From assembly GCA_013285805.1 (NCBI GenBank), contig JABDGY010000011.1, positions 1 to 53,080 on the forward strand: a stretch of DNA of 53,080 nt. The letters run 5' to 3'. How positions within the stretch are numbered: position 1 is the first letter of the stretch; the number at the start of each line of letters is the position of its first letter. The position numbers and the translations under genes were made by a program. The notes below the pieces were generated by a model, which saw only the letters and a program-made list of their open reading frames with translations, was not told the origin of the DNA and ran no database searches. Below are positions 45,417 through 53,080 of this stretch, piece by piece. Source of the stretch: Bacteroidota bacterium. Lineage in GTDB: Bacteria; Bacteroidota; Bacteroidia; JABEUT01.

Positions 45417-46046
45417 ATGAGTAGGCAAAAGACAATTATCTTCGGCGCCTCGGTTAAAAAACTGGGGCCTTTGCTGAAGGAGGCAATAAAGTGGAAACAT
45501 ACAGCCAGGGCCGTGATGTATGATATTACGCAAACTGATAACACACTCCGTGACCTTGATATTCAGTATGGCCACATGAATAATAAGGATAAGATAGCCG
45601 AACTGGCAAAAGGGTTTGATGCTGTGATTGCTTTACATGAGCCGGTTTATCTTCAACCCGATGACCATTTAAGGGCGGTGAAGGCGCTTATTGAAGGTAC
45701 TAAAATAGCGGGTGCGGAGAAACTGATTGTAATAGGCCACCCGGTTAATTATCCTGTAGAAAATACGCTTGAGTTTTATGGTAAATGGAAGGTAATTCTG
45801 CGCAGCCAGGCAGAGGCATTGAAGGTTTTACAGAATAAAGTATCCCTCGATTGGTATTATATTCATTCACCAAGGTTGGAACCAAGCCCTGTTACGGGCA
45901 GGCTTATGTTGGGCGAAACCATTCTATGTACATCACCATTGGGGGTGAATAACATAGAAAAGAAAAATTATGCAAATGAAGTATTTAAACTGGCTGACAG
46001 AAAAATGAGTGCCAGGAATCTTGACTCAATGCTTCTGAACATTTAA
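45417..46046 (+). CDS. Degenerate paralogue of the 43912-44544 NAD(P)-binding protein
   Basis: Shares RQKTIIFG.., LAKGFDAVIALHEPV.., ALIEGTKIAGAEKLIVIGHP, YGKWKVILRSQAEALKVLQNKVSLDWYYIHSPRLEP with the upstream gene; glycine-rich loop altered. Confidence 0.8.
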   Translation: MSRQKTIIFGASVKKLGPLLKEAIKWKHTARAVMYDITQTDNTLRDLDIQYGHMNNKDKIAELAKGFDAVIALHEPVYLQPDDHLRAVKALIEGTKIAGAEKLIVIGHPVNYPVENTLEFYGKWKVILRSQAEALKVLQNKVSLDWYYIHSPRLEPSPVTGRLMLGETILCTSPLGVNNIEKKNYANEVFKLADRKMSARNLDSMLLNI

Positions 46047-46051
46047 CCGCT

Positions 46052-46279
46052 CTAAAGAACCAGCAACTCCATAAGGAACAGGAAAAACATTAAGCCAAAG
46101 AAAATAAGGGCATAGAGGAGAATATATTCACCGAGTGTATGGCTTTCCTTATTGAACATCAGAACTATTTTCTTGCCTAAAACTCGGAAAAGATTATTAT
46201 CGTTTTGTGCTTCTGCTTCTAAAGACTTATGCGTTATATGGTGCACTACAGTATTCATTTTGCTGTTAGATTGGTTCAA
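46052..46279 (-). CDS. Small protein with C-terminal TM helix (hypothetical)
   Basis: ORF of 75 aa ending LGEYILLYALIFFGLMFFLFLMELLVL; convergent with the preceding gene. Confidence 0.5.
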   Translation of the reverse strand: MNQSNSKMNTVVHHITHKSLEAEAQNDNNLFRVLGKKIVLMFNKESHTLGEYILLYALIFFGLMFFLFLMELLVL

Positions 46280-46497
46280 CTTAAAGTTACTGCTCTATTA
46301 TAAGAAAACAGGGAGATATTCGGTGAGATGGCTTAAAATGAAGGCTAATATTTCAAAGGGTCCAAGCAAAGATCGTAACTTTTTTTAATGCTTCTTCTTT
46401 AGTTCTCTTAAATCAAAGATTTAAATAAGGAAGTTTAAACTCTACCGGAAATTAAGGTATACCCCCTATAGCAGCTATAGCTTTGATTAAAATTTAA

Positions 46498-46749
46498 CTA
46501 ATTCTCAACTCTATAAAAATTGGCGCATCCCTTATAACCGCAATACTAATAATAAATGGCAGTTTTGCATCATGGGCGTCTTATACAGCTGTTGCATCAG
46601 GTAACTGGAGTAATACAACTACATTGGGTGGTTCTGCTCGCCCTTTCACTTTAAGGCCGACGGACCAGGTTACTATTGGTGCTGGCTTAACTGTTACTAT
46701 GGATAGCATTATCACAGTTACCCTGTCCTTATTGGTGAAGTGTCTATAA
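46498..46749 (+). pseudogene. Truncated N-terminal remnant of a secreted adhesin-like (T9SS-type cargo) protein
   Basis: Open frame without a usual start codon translates SIKIGASLITAILIINGSFASWASYTAVASGNWSNTTTLGGSARPFTLRPTDQVTIGAGLTVTMDSIITVTLSLLVKCL*, a signal peptide plus the 'SGNWSNTTT...DQVTIGAGLTVTMD' motif. Confidence 0.6.
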
Positions 46750-46800
46750 ATAAAGAAAATAATGGAAATTAAAGGAAATCAAAAGAAAATTAAGTAGTTT

Positions 46801-46840
46801 CGCGGGGATTACGAAACAGATTGATGATCATCTGTATATC
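46801..46840 (+). repeat. Direct repeat copy 2: resembles tRNA-Arg 3' end plus flank
   Basis: CGCGGGGATTACGAAACAGATTGATGATCATCTGTATATC; 36/40 to 26096-26135, core 28/29. Confidence 0.85.
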
Positions 46841-48547
46841 AAGTGGTAAGATCAAAACTGAACTTGCTCCCCTTATTCGGTTCACTTTCTACCCATATAT
46901 TGCCACCCTGAGCCATAATAAACTCTTTGCTTATAGCAAGTCCTAACCCGGTTCCCCGATTTCCCTTGTTCCCCACTAGGTACTTTATAGAACCGTTCAA
47001 ATAATCTATCCTTGTATTTAGGGTCAATACCCATGCCGAAATCCTGTACAGAAAATACTAAACTGCTTCCCTGTTGCTTTACTTGCATAAGTATGTTCGC
47101 ATCTTCATGGCTGTATCGGATGGCATTTGATAGGAAGTTAACCAGCACCCAGGCGGTTTTTTCAGAATCGCAATTAACTTTGGGCAGGGCCGAATCGCAG
47201 TTTATTTCAATTTTTATCTTCTTTTGCTCAGCTTGCACCTTTAGGGCATTATATGCATAGTCAACCATTACACGGGGTTCTACTAACTGCTTTTGCATCT
47301 GTATATTGCCTGTTTCAACCTGTGCCAGGTCGAGTAATTCACCTGTTATACCCAGCAACCTTTGTGTATCATCTTTAATATGCCCTATAAGCTTCTTTTG
47401 TTCTTCATTCACTAGCCCCACCCTAGTGTCTTCTAATAATTTAAGGCTCATTTTAATTGATGAAATTGGGGTCTTTAATTCATGCGATATGGTAGCGATG
47501 AAGTTGGTTTTGGCAAGATCAAGTTCTTTATATTGCGTAATATTTCTTAATACAATAACCATACCTATAGGCTGTTCATCTGCCATTATCTTAATATCAT
47601 CTTTGGTGAAGTAGCTTTCTTTATTGTCGGCATAAATTTTTAATGGCGCCGTTATACCATCTGTACTTATTAGTGTACGCAGTAAATCATTTCTCAATGC
47701 AATGTCAGGTGCATATTTACCTAAAAGGTCATTTTCAGTAACGCCCAGTATTTTTATAGCAGAAGCATTGACAAATAGCACGCTCATCTTCTCATCAAAC
47801 CCTATTATCGGGTCTTTCATATTATTGATAATAGTATCAATACGTTTCTTCTCAAAAATAATTTTGGCCAGGTTACTGTTGTTATAATCATTTAGTTCCT
47901 GTGCCCATGGTATTAAATGCTTCAGCTAATTCACCAAATTCATCACCCTTCTCAATGTAAATTCGCTGGGTATAATTTTTATCAGCGATTTGTTTAATAC
48001 CTTCGGTTAGTTTTCTTACGGGGTTAGCAATATAACCCGGGAAGTTAACAAGGAATGTAAAGGAGATAAGCAGCGAAATAGTAACCAGTATGGCCAGGTA
48101 AATTCTCATCTTTTCAGCCGTTTGCTGGGTTTCATTATTCTTTCTCAATAATGCGGCTGTGTTCAGGTCATTAATTACATATATGCACGTACGCAATTCC
48201 TTTAATTGCGTTTGCGATGGTTGCACAGTGGTCTTTAATTGTTCAAATAACTGGCGTACTTTATTCGTAGCCTCCTGCTCGCCCACTTCAGTAATATTAT
48301 TTTCCTGTGCTTTCAGGTTTTTTTCAAACAGATTTATAGCATTTTGCTTGTTAATATCATATAGGTCTAAAGCCTGCTCCATATTTTCAGCATATTCAAT
48401 GCTTTCATAATTAGCCTTAAGAATATTCTTGGCTTCACCGGCAAGTCGGTTAATGGTATATAGCCCACCACCGCCTATCATTACAATCATTATAAAAAAG
48501 AAGCCGAGCCCCAGTGCAAGTTTTGTCTTTATGCGGAGTTTTATCAT
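46839..48547 (-). pseudogene. HAMP-PAS sensor histidine kinase (kdp-associated) interrupted by two +1 frameshifts
   Basis: Three ORF segments (48547-47888, 47820-46882, 47027-46839) join into one 568-aa kinase if one G is removed at 47904-47906 and one at 46954-46957 (minus-strand G runs). Authentic pseudogene versus sequencing error not decidable here. Confidence 0.8.
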
Positions 48548-49668
48548 GACAATATTACGATATCAATATCCGAATCGGTTAGTTTTATAAGCAACTGATC
48601 GAACAGGTTTGTACTTACAATAGATTTTATGAGGCTGAAGTGAGGTTTACCGATGCATATGGTAGTTATATTCTTCTCCTTTGCTGTTTCAACTATGGCA
48701 TTTGTAACGTTCCGATTCTGCGCCTGTATTACCTCTGCCCCGAGCTCTGTGGCTGTTTTAAAATTATTAATAAGGTGGCGTTGGTCAGCAAGGTTTATAT
48801 TTTGAGGGTTTTCCTTAGGCGTTTGGACATATAGCACAAACCATTTCGAATTATAATATGAAGCCAGACGTGCTGTTTTACGTATAATCATTTTAGCTGT
48901 CTCGTTCTCACTATTAACGCAAGCCAAAAATCGTTCAGGGCGCAAAGCCGTATTTCTGGGAATTTCATTCTCTATCTTTCTCTCTACCTGCGATGTAACC
49001 TCGCGTAAAGCAAGTTCTCTCAGTTGCAATATTTTTTCTGAACGGAAGAAATTCCCTAAAGCGGTTTCAATCTTTGCTTTGTCGTATATCTTGCCCTCTT
49101 TAAGCCGGGTTATAAGTTCATCGGCCGTAAGGTCAATATTCACAACTTCATCAGCCATCTGCAAAACCTTATCGGGGATACGTTCGCTTACCTCAATGCC
49201 TGTTATTTCCTGTATTTCACCGTTAAGGCTTTCCAGGTGCTGTATGTTTACCGCGCTTATTACATTAATACCTGCATTCAGTATTTCCACTACATCCTGC
49301 CAGCGCTTTTCATTTTTACTGCCCTGTATATTTGAATGCGCCAGTTCATCTACTATTACCACTTCCGGGTGAATGTTAAGAATGGCTTGCACATCCATTT
49401 CATCTAACTCCTTGCCTTTATAAAAAAGCTTCCGCCTTTGTATCAGCGGAAGCCCTTCGAGTAAATCATGTGTTTCTTTCCTGTTATGGGTCTCAATGTA
49501 GCCCAATTTAACATCTATACCATTTTTTAAAAGCGTATGTGCCTCCTGCAACATGCGGTAGGTTTTACCCACTCCCGCACTCATACCTATATAAACCTTG
49601 AACTTACCACGCTTTGATTCACGGATAAGTTCAAGGAATTTGTAGGCTCTTTGCTCGTTTTCGGTCAT
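48544..49668 (-). CDS. kdpD: KdpD N-terminal sensor plus Usp domain, stand-alone protein
   Basis: GKFKVYIGMSAGVGKTYRMLQEAHTLLKNGIDVKLGYIETHNRKET...VVIVDELAHSNIQGSKNEKRWQDV is the KdpD signature; lacks the kinase core. Confidence 0.95.
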   Translation of the reverse strand: MTENEQRAYKFLELIRESKRGKFKVYIGMSAGVGKTYRMLQEAHTLLKNGIDVKLGYIETHNRKETHDLLEGLPLIQRRKLFYKGKELDEMDVQAILNIHPEVVIVDELAHSNIQGSKNEKRWQDVVEILNAGINVISAVNIQHLESLNGEIQEITGIEVSERIPDKVLQMADEVVNIDLTADELITRLKEGKIYDKAKIETALGNFFRSEKILQLRELALREVTSQVERKIENEIPRNTALRPERFLACVNSENETAKMIIRKTARLASYYNSKWFVLYVQTPKENPQNINLADQRHLINNFKTATELGAEVIQAQNRNVTNAIVETAKEKNITTICIGKPHFSLIKSIVSTNLFDQLLIKLTDSDIDIVILS

Positions 49669-49697
49669 ACGGCAAAGTTACACTGTTTAGGCTCTAT

Positions 49698-51164
49698 TTA
49701 GAACCTAACCAGGAATGCTATTATGATACGGTCCTCTGTCTGTCTCAGGTCAGGTGCCCAGCCTGGAATGCTTGCATAACTTCCGTTAGCCTGCTGAATT
49801 AGAACCGGTGTTGTAGTATACCCTGTTGGAGAGGTAACTCCGCCAGGACCTGCGAAATAAGGCACACTGGCCCAGCGGTGAACATATTCTAGTTTAAATT
49901 CAAAACTCTGGCTTGGCATCCAGGCAATATTGGTCGAACAGTCCCAGGCATTAAATTGGTTACCTGGATTCTGCGTGAAAGGATCTATGCCTGACTGCAA
50001 TGTAGTTTGTAATACGCTTCCGTTTGATAATTGCACAGCAGCCGGAGTTGGCAAATCGCTTGCCTGTCCCGTAGGTTCAAGTACCAGGTAACGGCCTGGG
50101 TTAGTCATAACACCGCCCCCAACTAACCATGCCAGTTTACCATGAGCGAACCAGATACGGTTATAGAACATGGCGCTGGCAAAATATTGTGCATAAACGC
50201 CATTTGAAGAGTCCTTAAATCCATTAAAACCATTTACACCGTCACCGGTTTCTTCGCCAAGGTCGCCGGTGAAAGAGAATGCCATTTGCGTAACTCCTTT
50301 ACTTGATTTTGGCCTGTGGAAGTAACGCAATAAGAAACTGTTATCGGTATGGAACCTATGCCTGCCCACTGCTCCTGCATCATCAGAACCAACAATATAG
50401 TTGTTACTTATTACTTTAACATTCTCAGTAGGGTGCCACTCAATAACACCTCCAAAACCAGGCATATCGTTAAAAGTAGCATAGCTCTGCCATCCGTTAA
50501 TAATCCATAATTCAACTTTTAATTTATTAGATGGAAATATTTGGGTACGTATTCCATTAAAAAACCATGGAGTATTATCAGATGTATATGAAGCCTGGTA
50601 ATCCCAGTTTTCAACCTGGTAATATGAATTGAGGCCGATATATGACATGAACAACCCACCGTCAACGTTAATACCATGCATACAGTTAAAGTGATATCCT
50701 CCGTAAGCTTCACTTATATAACGATACGCATCCTGCAAATCATATTGGCCACGGTAACCACTGTAATCATTACGCGGAACAACCTCATCACGGGTTCCTA
50801 ATTGTGTTATGAATCTTGCACGTGCGCCTCCGTAATTAAAATCTCCACCAAAGCCTAATTGTGAAATTTCCATTTCATTGTCACGTGCCAAGGCCGTAGA
50901 GCCTACAACGGTATGGTCAATAGGATTGGCAAATGAATAAGTAGCATTTGCATCTACGAAAATTTCAGGTGAAAAATAAGGAATTTTGAAAATAGATGAG
51001 TCCCTCCTGTCATTCCCATTTATCCATGTCAGGTCCATGTTATCAAATGGAGTCTGGTCAGCTATCTTTTTTGCCGTATCCTTAGCAGGTGCTGTCTGCG
51101 CATTAGCGTATTGGTTAAGCGCTAATGCCGCTAAAGTCAAAAACGCTATTGTTGTTGTTTTCAT
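49698..51164 (-). CDS. Outer-membrane porin-like beta-barrel protein within the kdp operon
   Basis: Signal peptide MKTTTIAFLTLAALALNQYANAQ, strand-rich body, C-terminal aromatic IIAFLVRF; between kdpC and kdpD. Confidence 0.85.
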   Translation of the reverse strand: MKTTTIAFLTLAALALNQYANAQTAPAKDTAKKIADQTPFDNMDLTWINGNDRRDSSIFKIPYFSPEIFVDANATYSFANPIDHTVVGSTALARDNEMEISQLGFGGDFNYGGARARFITQLGTRDEVVPRNDYSGYRGQYDLQDAYRYISEAYGGYHFNCMHGINVDGGLFMSYIGLNSYYQVENWDYQASYTSDNTPWFFNGIRTQIFPSNKLKVELWIINGWQSYATFNDMPGFGGVIEWHPTENVKVISNNYIVGSDDAGAVGRHRFHTDNSFLLRYFHRPKSSKGVTQMAFSFTGDLGEETGDGVNGFNGFKDSSNGVYAQYFASAMFYNRIWFAHGKLAWLVGGGVMTNPGRYLVLEPTGQASDLPTPAAVQLSNGSVLQTTLQSGIDPFTQNPGNQFNAWDCSTNIAWMPSQSFEFKLEYVHRWASVPYFAGPGGVTSPTGYTTTPVLIQQANGSYASIPGWAPDLRQTEDRIIIAFLVRF

Positions 51165-51192
51165 ATTGTGTTATTTATAATTGTTGTGTTTG

Positions 51193-51810
51193 CTAGTTAA
51201 GATTTGATTGATTAAAAAGAACATTGATTTTATACATTTTGTCTGTAACAGAATAAGCTACAAGAGATTCTCCGCCTCCAAATTCCATTTCAAGCATGTC
51301 GTGAAACTTAGAATTGTCGGGGAATGCCCTTTTTAGATTAAGTATAGTTAAAGGCCTAATTTCAGAGTTAATAGTTTTACTGAAAAAATATTTCATTTCA
51401 ACTTTATTTTCTTTCATATTAGAAGAAGGTACCCTTACATAGGATGAGTAAATTACAATGCCCTTATTTTCCCGTATAAGGAACTCCTCATCGTATGTTT
51501 TATAGAACCTGTAATCCTCATTTTTGCAATTATGATAACCGAAAATGCTGTCTTTGTTAAGCTTTGTTTTCTTACCATCAGCTATAATATCAACATACCT
51601 TCCTGCAAAAAAATGGTGTAGTTTTATTTTTCCCGATGATTTGCAATCAAATGATAGTGAAAGAGTGCCTTTATTATAGTCCCCCGAGGTCATATAAACT
51701 CCGCCTATAGTACTGCATACTCTCATACCCGCATTCTGGGAAGAGAGGGGTAATGCACCAAGGGTACAAAAGCCGACAACTAGAGATACTATTTTACTGT
51801 TTAAGTTCAT
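51193..51810 (-). CDS. Hypothetical secreted protein
   Basis: Signal peptide IVSLVVGFCTLGALPLSSQ; 5' end overlaps the kdpC 3' end by 17 nt. Confidence 0.6.
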   Translation of the reverse strand: MNLNSKIVSLVVGFCTLGALPLSSQNAGMRVCSTIGGVYMTSGDYNKGTLSLSFDCKSSGKIKLHHFFAGRYVDIIADGKKTKLNKDSIFGYHNCKNEDYRFYKTYDEEFLIRENKGIVIYSSYVRVPSSNMKENKVEMKYFFSKTINSEIRPLTILNLKRAFPDNSKFHDMLEMEFGGGESLVAYSVTDKMYKINVLFNQSNLN

Positions 51811-52360
51811 CTAGAGCAATGTTAAGTTTTAATACATTTACTTTAGGCGGGCCAAATAAGCCGAGTAAAGGCCCTTCTGTATGTGTATCTACAAGTTTCA
51901 TTAAATCCTGTTCCGGTATTCCGCGTAAAGCGGCAATACGTTTAACCTGAATTTTTGCGCCTTCAGGACTAAGGTCGGGATCTAATCCGCTACCCGATGC
52001 TGTTACCAGTTCGGCAGGTATATCGGCTTTATTAATACCAGGGTTATGCCTCATAAAGGTATCGATAGTTGACTGTACCGATTTTAAATAATCGGGGTTT
52101 GTAGGGCCCTTGTTACTTGCACCTGAACCGGCTGCATTATATCCGGCAGCGGAAGGTCGTGGTTGAAAATATCTATCGCTTTTAAAAGCCTGGCCTATAT
52201 TTTCATAACCTACAATCTTTCCTTTATAGGTAACAGTTATACCATCACCTCCTCCGGGAGCCGCTTTAGCCACCAAAGCAATAAAGAGGGGGTATATTAC
52301 ACAAAGCAACACCAGTAGAACAAGTGTGAGCCTAAACGATGGAATGAGATATTTTTTCAT
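51794..52360 (-). CDS. kdpC: Potassium-transporting ATPase subunit KdpC
   Basis: VLLCVIYPLFIALVAKAAPGG...SDRYFQPRPSAAGYNAAGSGASNKGPTNPDYL...ELVTASGSGLDPDLSPEGAKIQVKRIAALRGI. Confidence 0.97.
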   Translation of the reverse strand: MKKYLIPSFRLTLVLLVLLCVIYPLFIALVAKAAPGGGDGITVTYKGKIVGYENIGQAFKSDRYFQPRPSAAGYNAAGSGASNKGPTNPDYLKSVQSTIDTFMRHNPGINKADIPAELVTASGSGLDPDLSPEGAKIQVKRIAALRGIPEQDLMKLVDTHTEGPLLGLFGPPKVNVLKLNIALDELKQ

Positions 52361-52377
52361 GACAATTCTATTTTTAA

Positions 52378-53080
52378 TTACATTACTAATCCAATGAGCA
52401 TATCAATAAGCTTTATTCCGATGAATGGCACTATAATGCCGCCAATACCATAAATCAACAAATTCCTACGTAATAATGCGCTTGCACCAATAGGCTTATA
52501 CTGCACACCTCTTAATGCCAATGGAATAAGCAATGGAATAATTATAGCATTGAAAATGACAGCAGAGAGTATGGCGCTTTCAGGGCTTTTTAATCCCATA
52601 ATATTAAGGGCCTGCAACGATGGAATAGTAACAATGAAAAGAGCTGGGACAATTGCAAAGTATTTTGCCACGTCATTTGCAATACTGAATGTAGCGAGTG
52701 TACCGCGTGTCATAAGCAACTGCTTTCCTATTTCCACTATTTCAATAAGCTTGGTAGGATCGTTATCCAGGTCTACCATATTGCCTGCTTCTTTGGCAGC
52801 CTGTGTACCGCTGTTCATGGCAACACCCACATCGGCCTGTGCAAGTGCAGGAGCATCGTTGGTACCGTCGCCCATCATAGCCACAAGTTTACCCTGACCT
52901 TGTTCCAGGCGTATGTAGTTCATTTTATCTTCCGGCTTAGCCTCTGCAATAAAATCATCTACACCGGCTTTTTCAGCAATAAATTTTGCTGTAAGCGGGT
53001 TGTCGCCGGTTACCATAACCGTTTTCACTCCCATCTTACGCAAGCGTTCAAAGCGTTCTTTAATACCGGGCTTAATAATA
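52378..53080 (-). CDS. kdpB: Potassium-transporting ATPase subunit KdpB, C-terminal part (5' end outside window)
   Basis: [57 protein letters not shown]...[48 protein letters not shown]; frame is open to the window edge. Confidence 0.97.
   Translation of the reverse strand, partial: IIKPGIKERFERLRKMGVKTVMVTGDNPLTAKFIAEKAGVDDFIAEAKPEDKMNYIRLEQGQGKLVAMMGDGTNDAPALAQADVGVAMNSGTQAAKEAGNMVDLDNDPTKLIEIVEIGKQLLMTRGTLATFSIANDVAKYFAIVPALFIVTIPSLQALNIMGLKSPESAILSAVIFNAIIIPLLIPLALRGVQYKPIGASALLRRNLLIYGIGGIIVPFIGIKLIDMLIGLVM

Noticed and set aside
45324-45575. Minus-strand 83-aa ORF
   Set aside because: Mostly antisense to the NAD(P)-binding paralogue at 45417; no domain signal.

Overview
The window is 53 kb of what looks like a Bacteroidota chromosome, judging from protein families, TAnnTTTG-type promoter motifs and the split kdp architecture. 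Left to right it contains: (1) the recA 3' end and a housekeeping/accessory stretch: TPR lipoprotein, FAH-family hydrolase, saccharopine dehydrogenase-like protein, an SRPBCC/ArsR operon with two palindromic operator candidates, tRNA-Ser(GCU), PhnA, a small beta-carbonic-anhydrase-like protein, a Tat-signal class V aminotransferase, a Lys-rich secreted peptide, TPR-SpoIIE phosphatase, DUF2252 and a TolB-like/PA14 protein; (2) a tightly coupled ABC-dependent surface-glycan cluster at 15.3-25.8 kb (permease, ATPase with C-terminal extension, eight glycosyltransferase-type genes including GT17-like and RgpF-like proteins, and a methyltransferase); (3) tRNA-Pro and tRNA-Arg; (4) a dense signalling locus at 26.4-43.5 kb (four histidine kinases, two of them hybrids, six stand-alone response regulators including three with a C-terminal transmembrane helix, and a tandem UspA protein), with a single DNA-binding regulator (LytTR); (5) a small-gene region with two NAD(P)-binding paralogues, a 38-aa membrane ORF, a strong sRNA candidate and a decapitated adhesin remnant; and (6) a leftward kdp operon (kdpB 3' part, kdpC, OMP/porin, KdpD N-terminal protein, and a sensor kinase broken by two single-G frameshifts). 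The most interesting signals are the paralogous array of tail-anchored receiver domains, a 40-bp repeat of the tRNA-Arg 3' end and flank bracketing the whole signalling locus (possible island relic), and the sRNA candidate at 44976-45088. All calls were made by reading the sequence; no database search was run.
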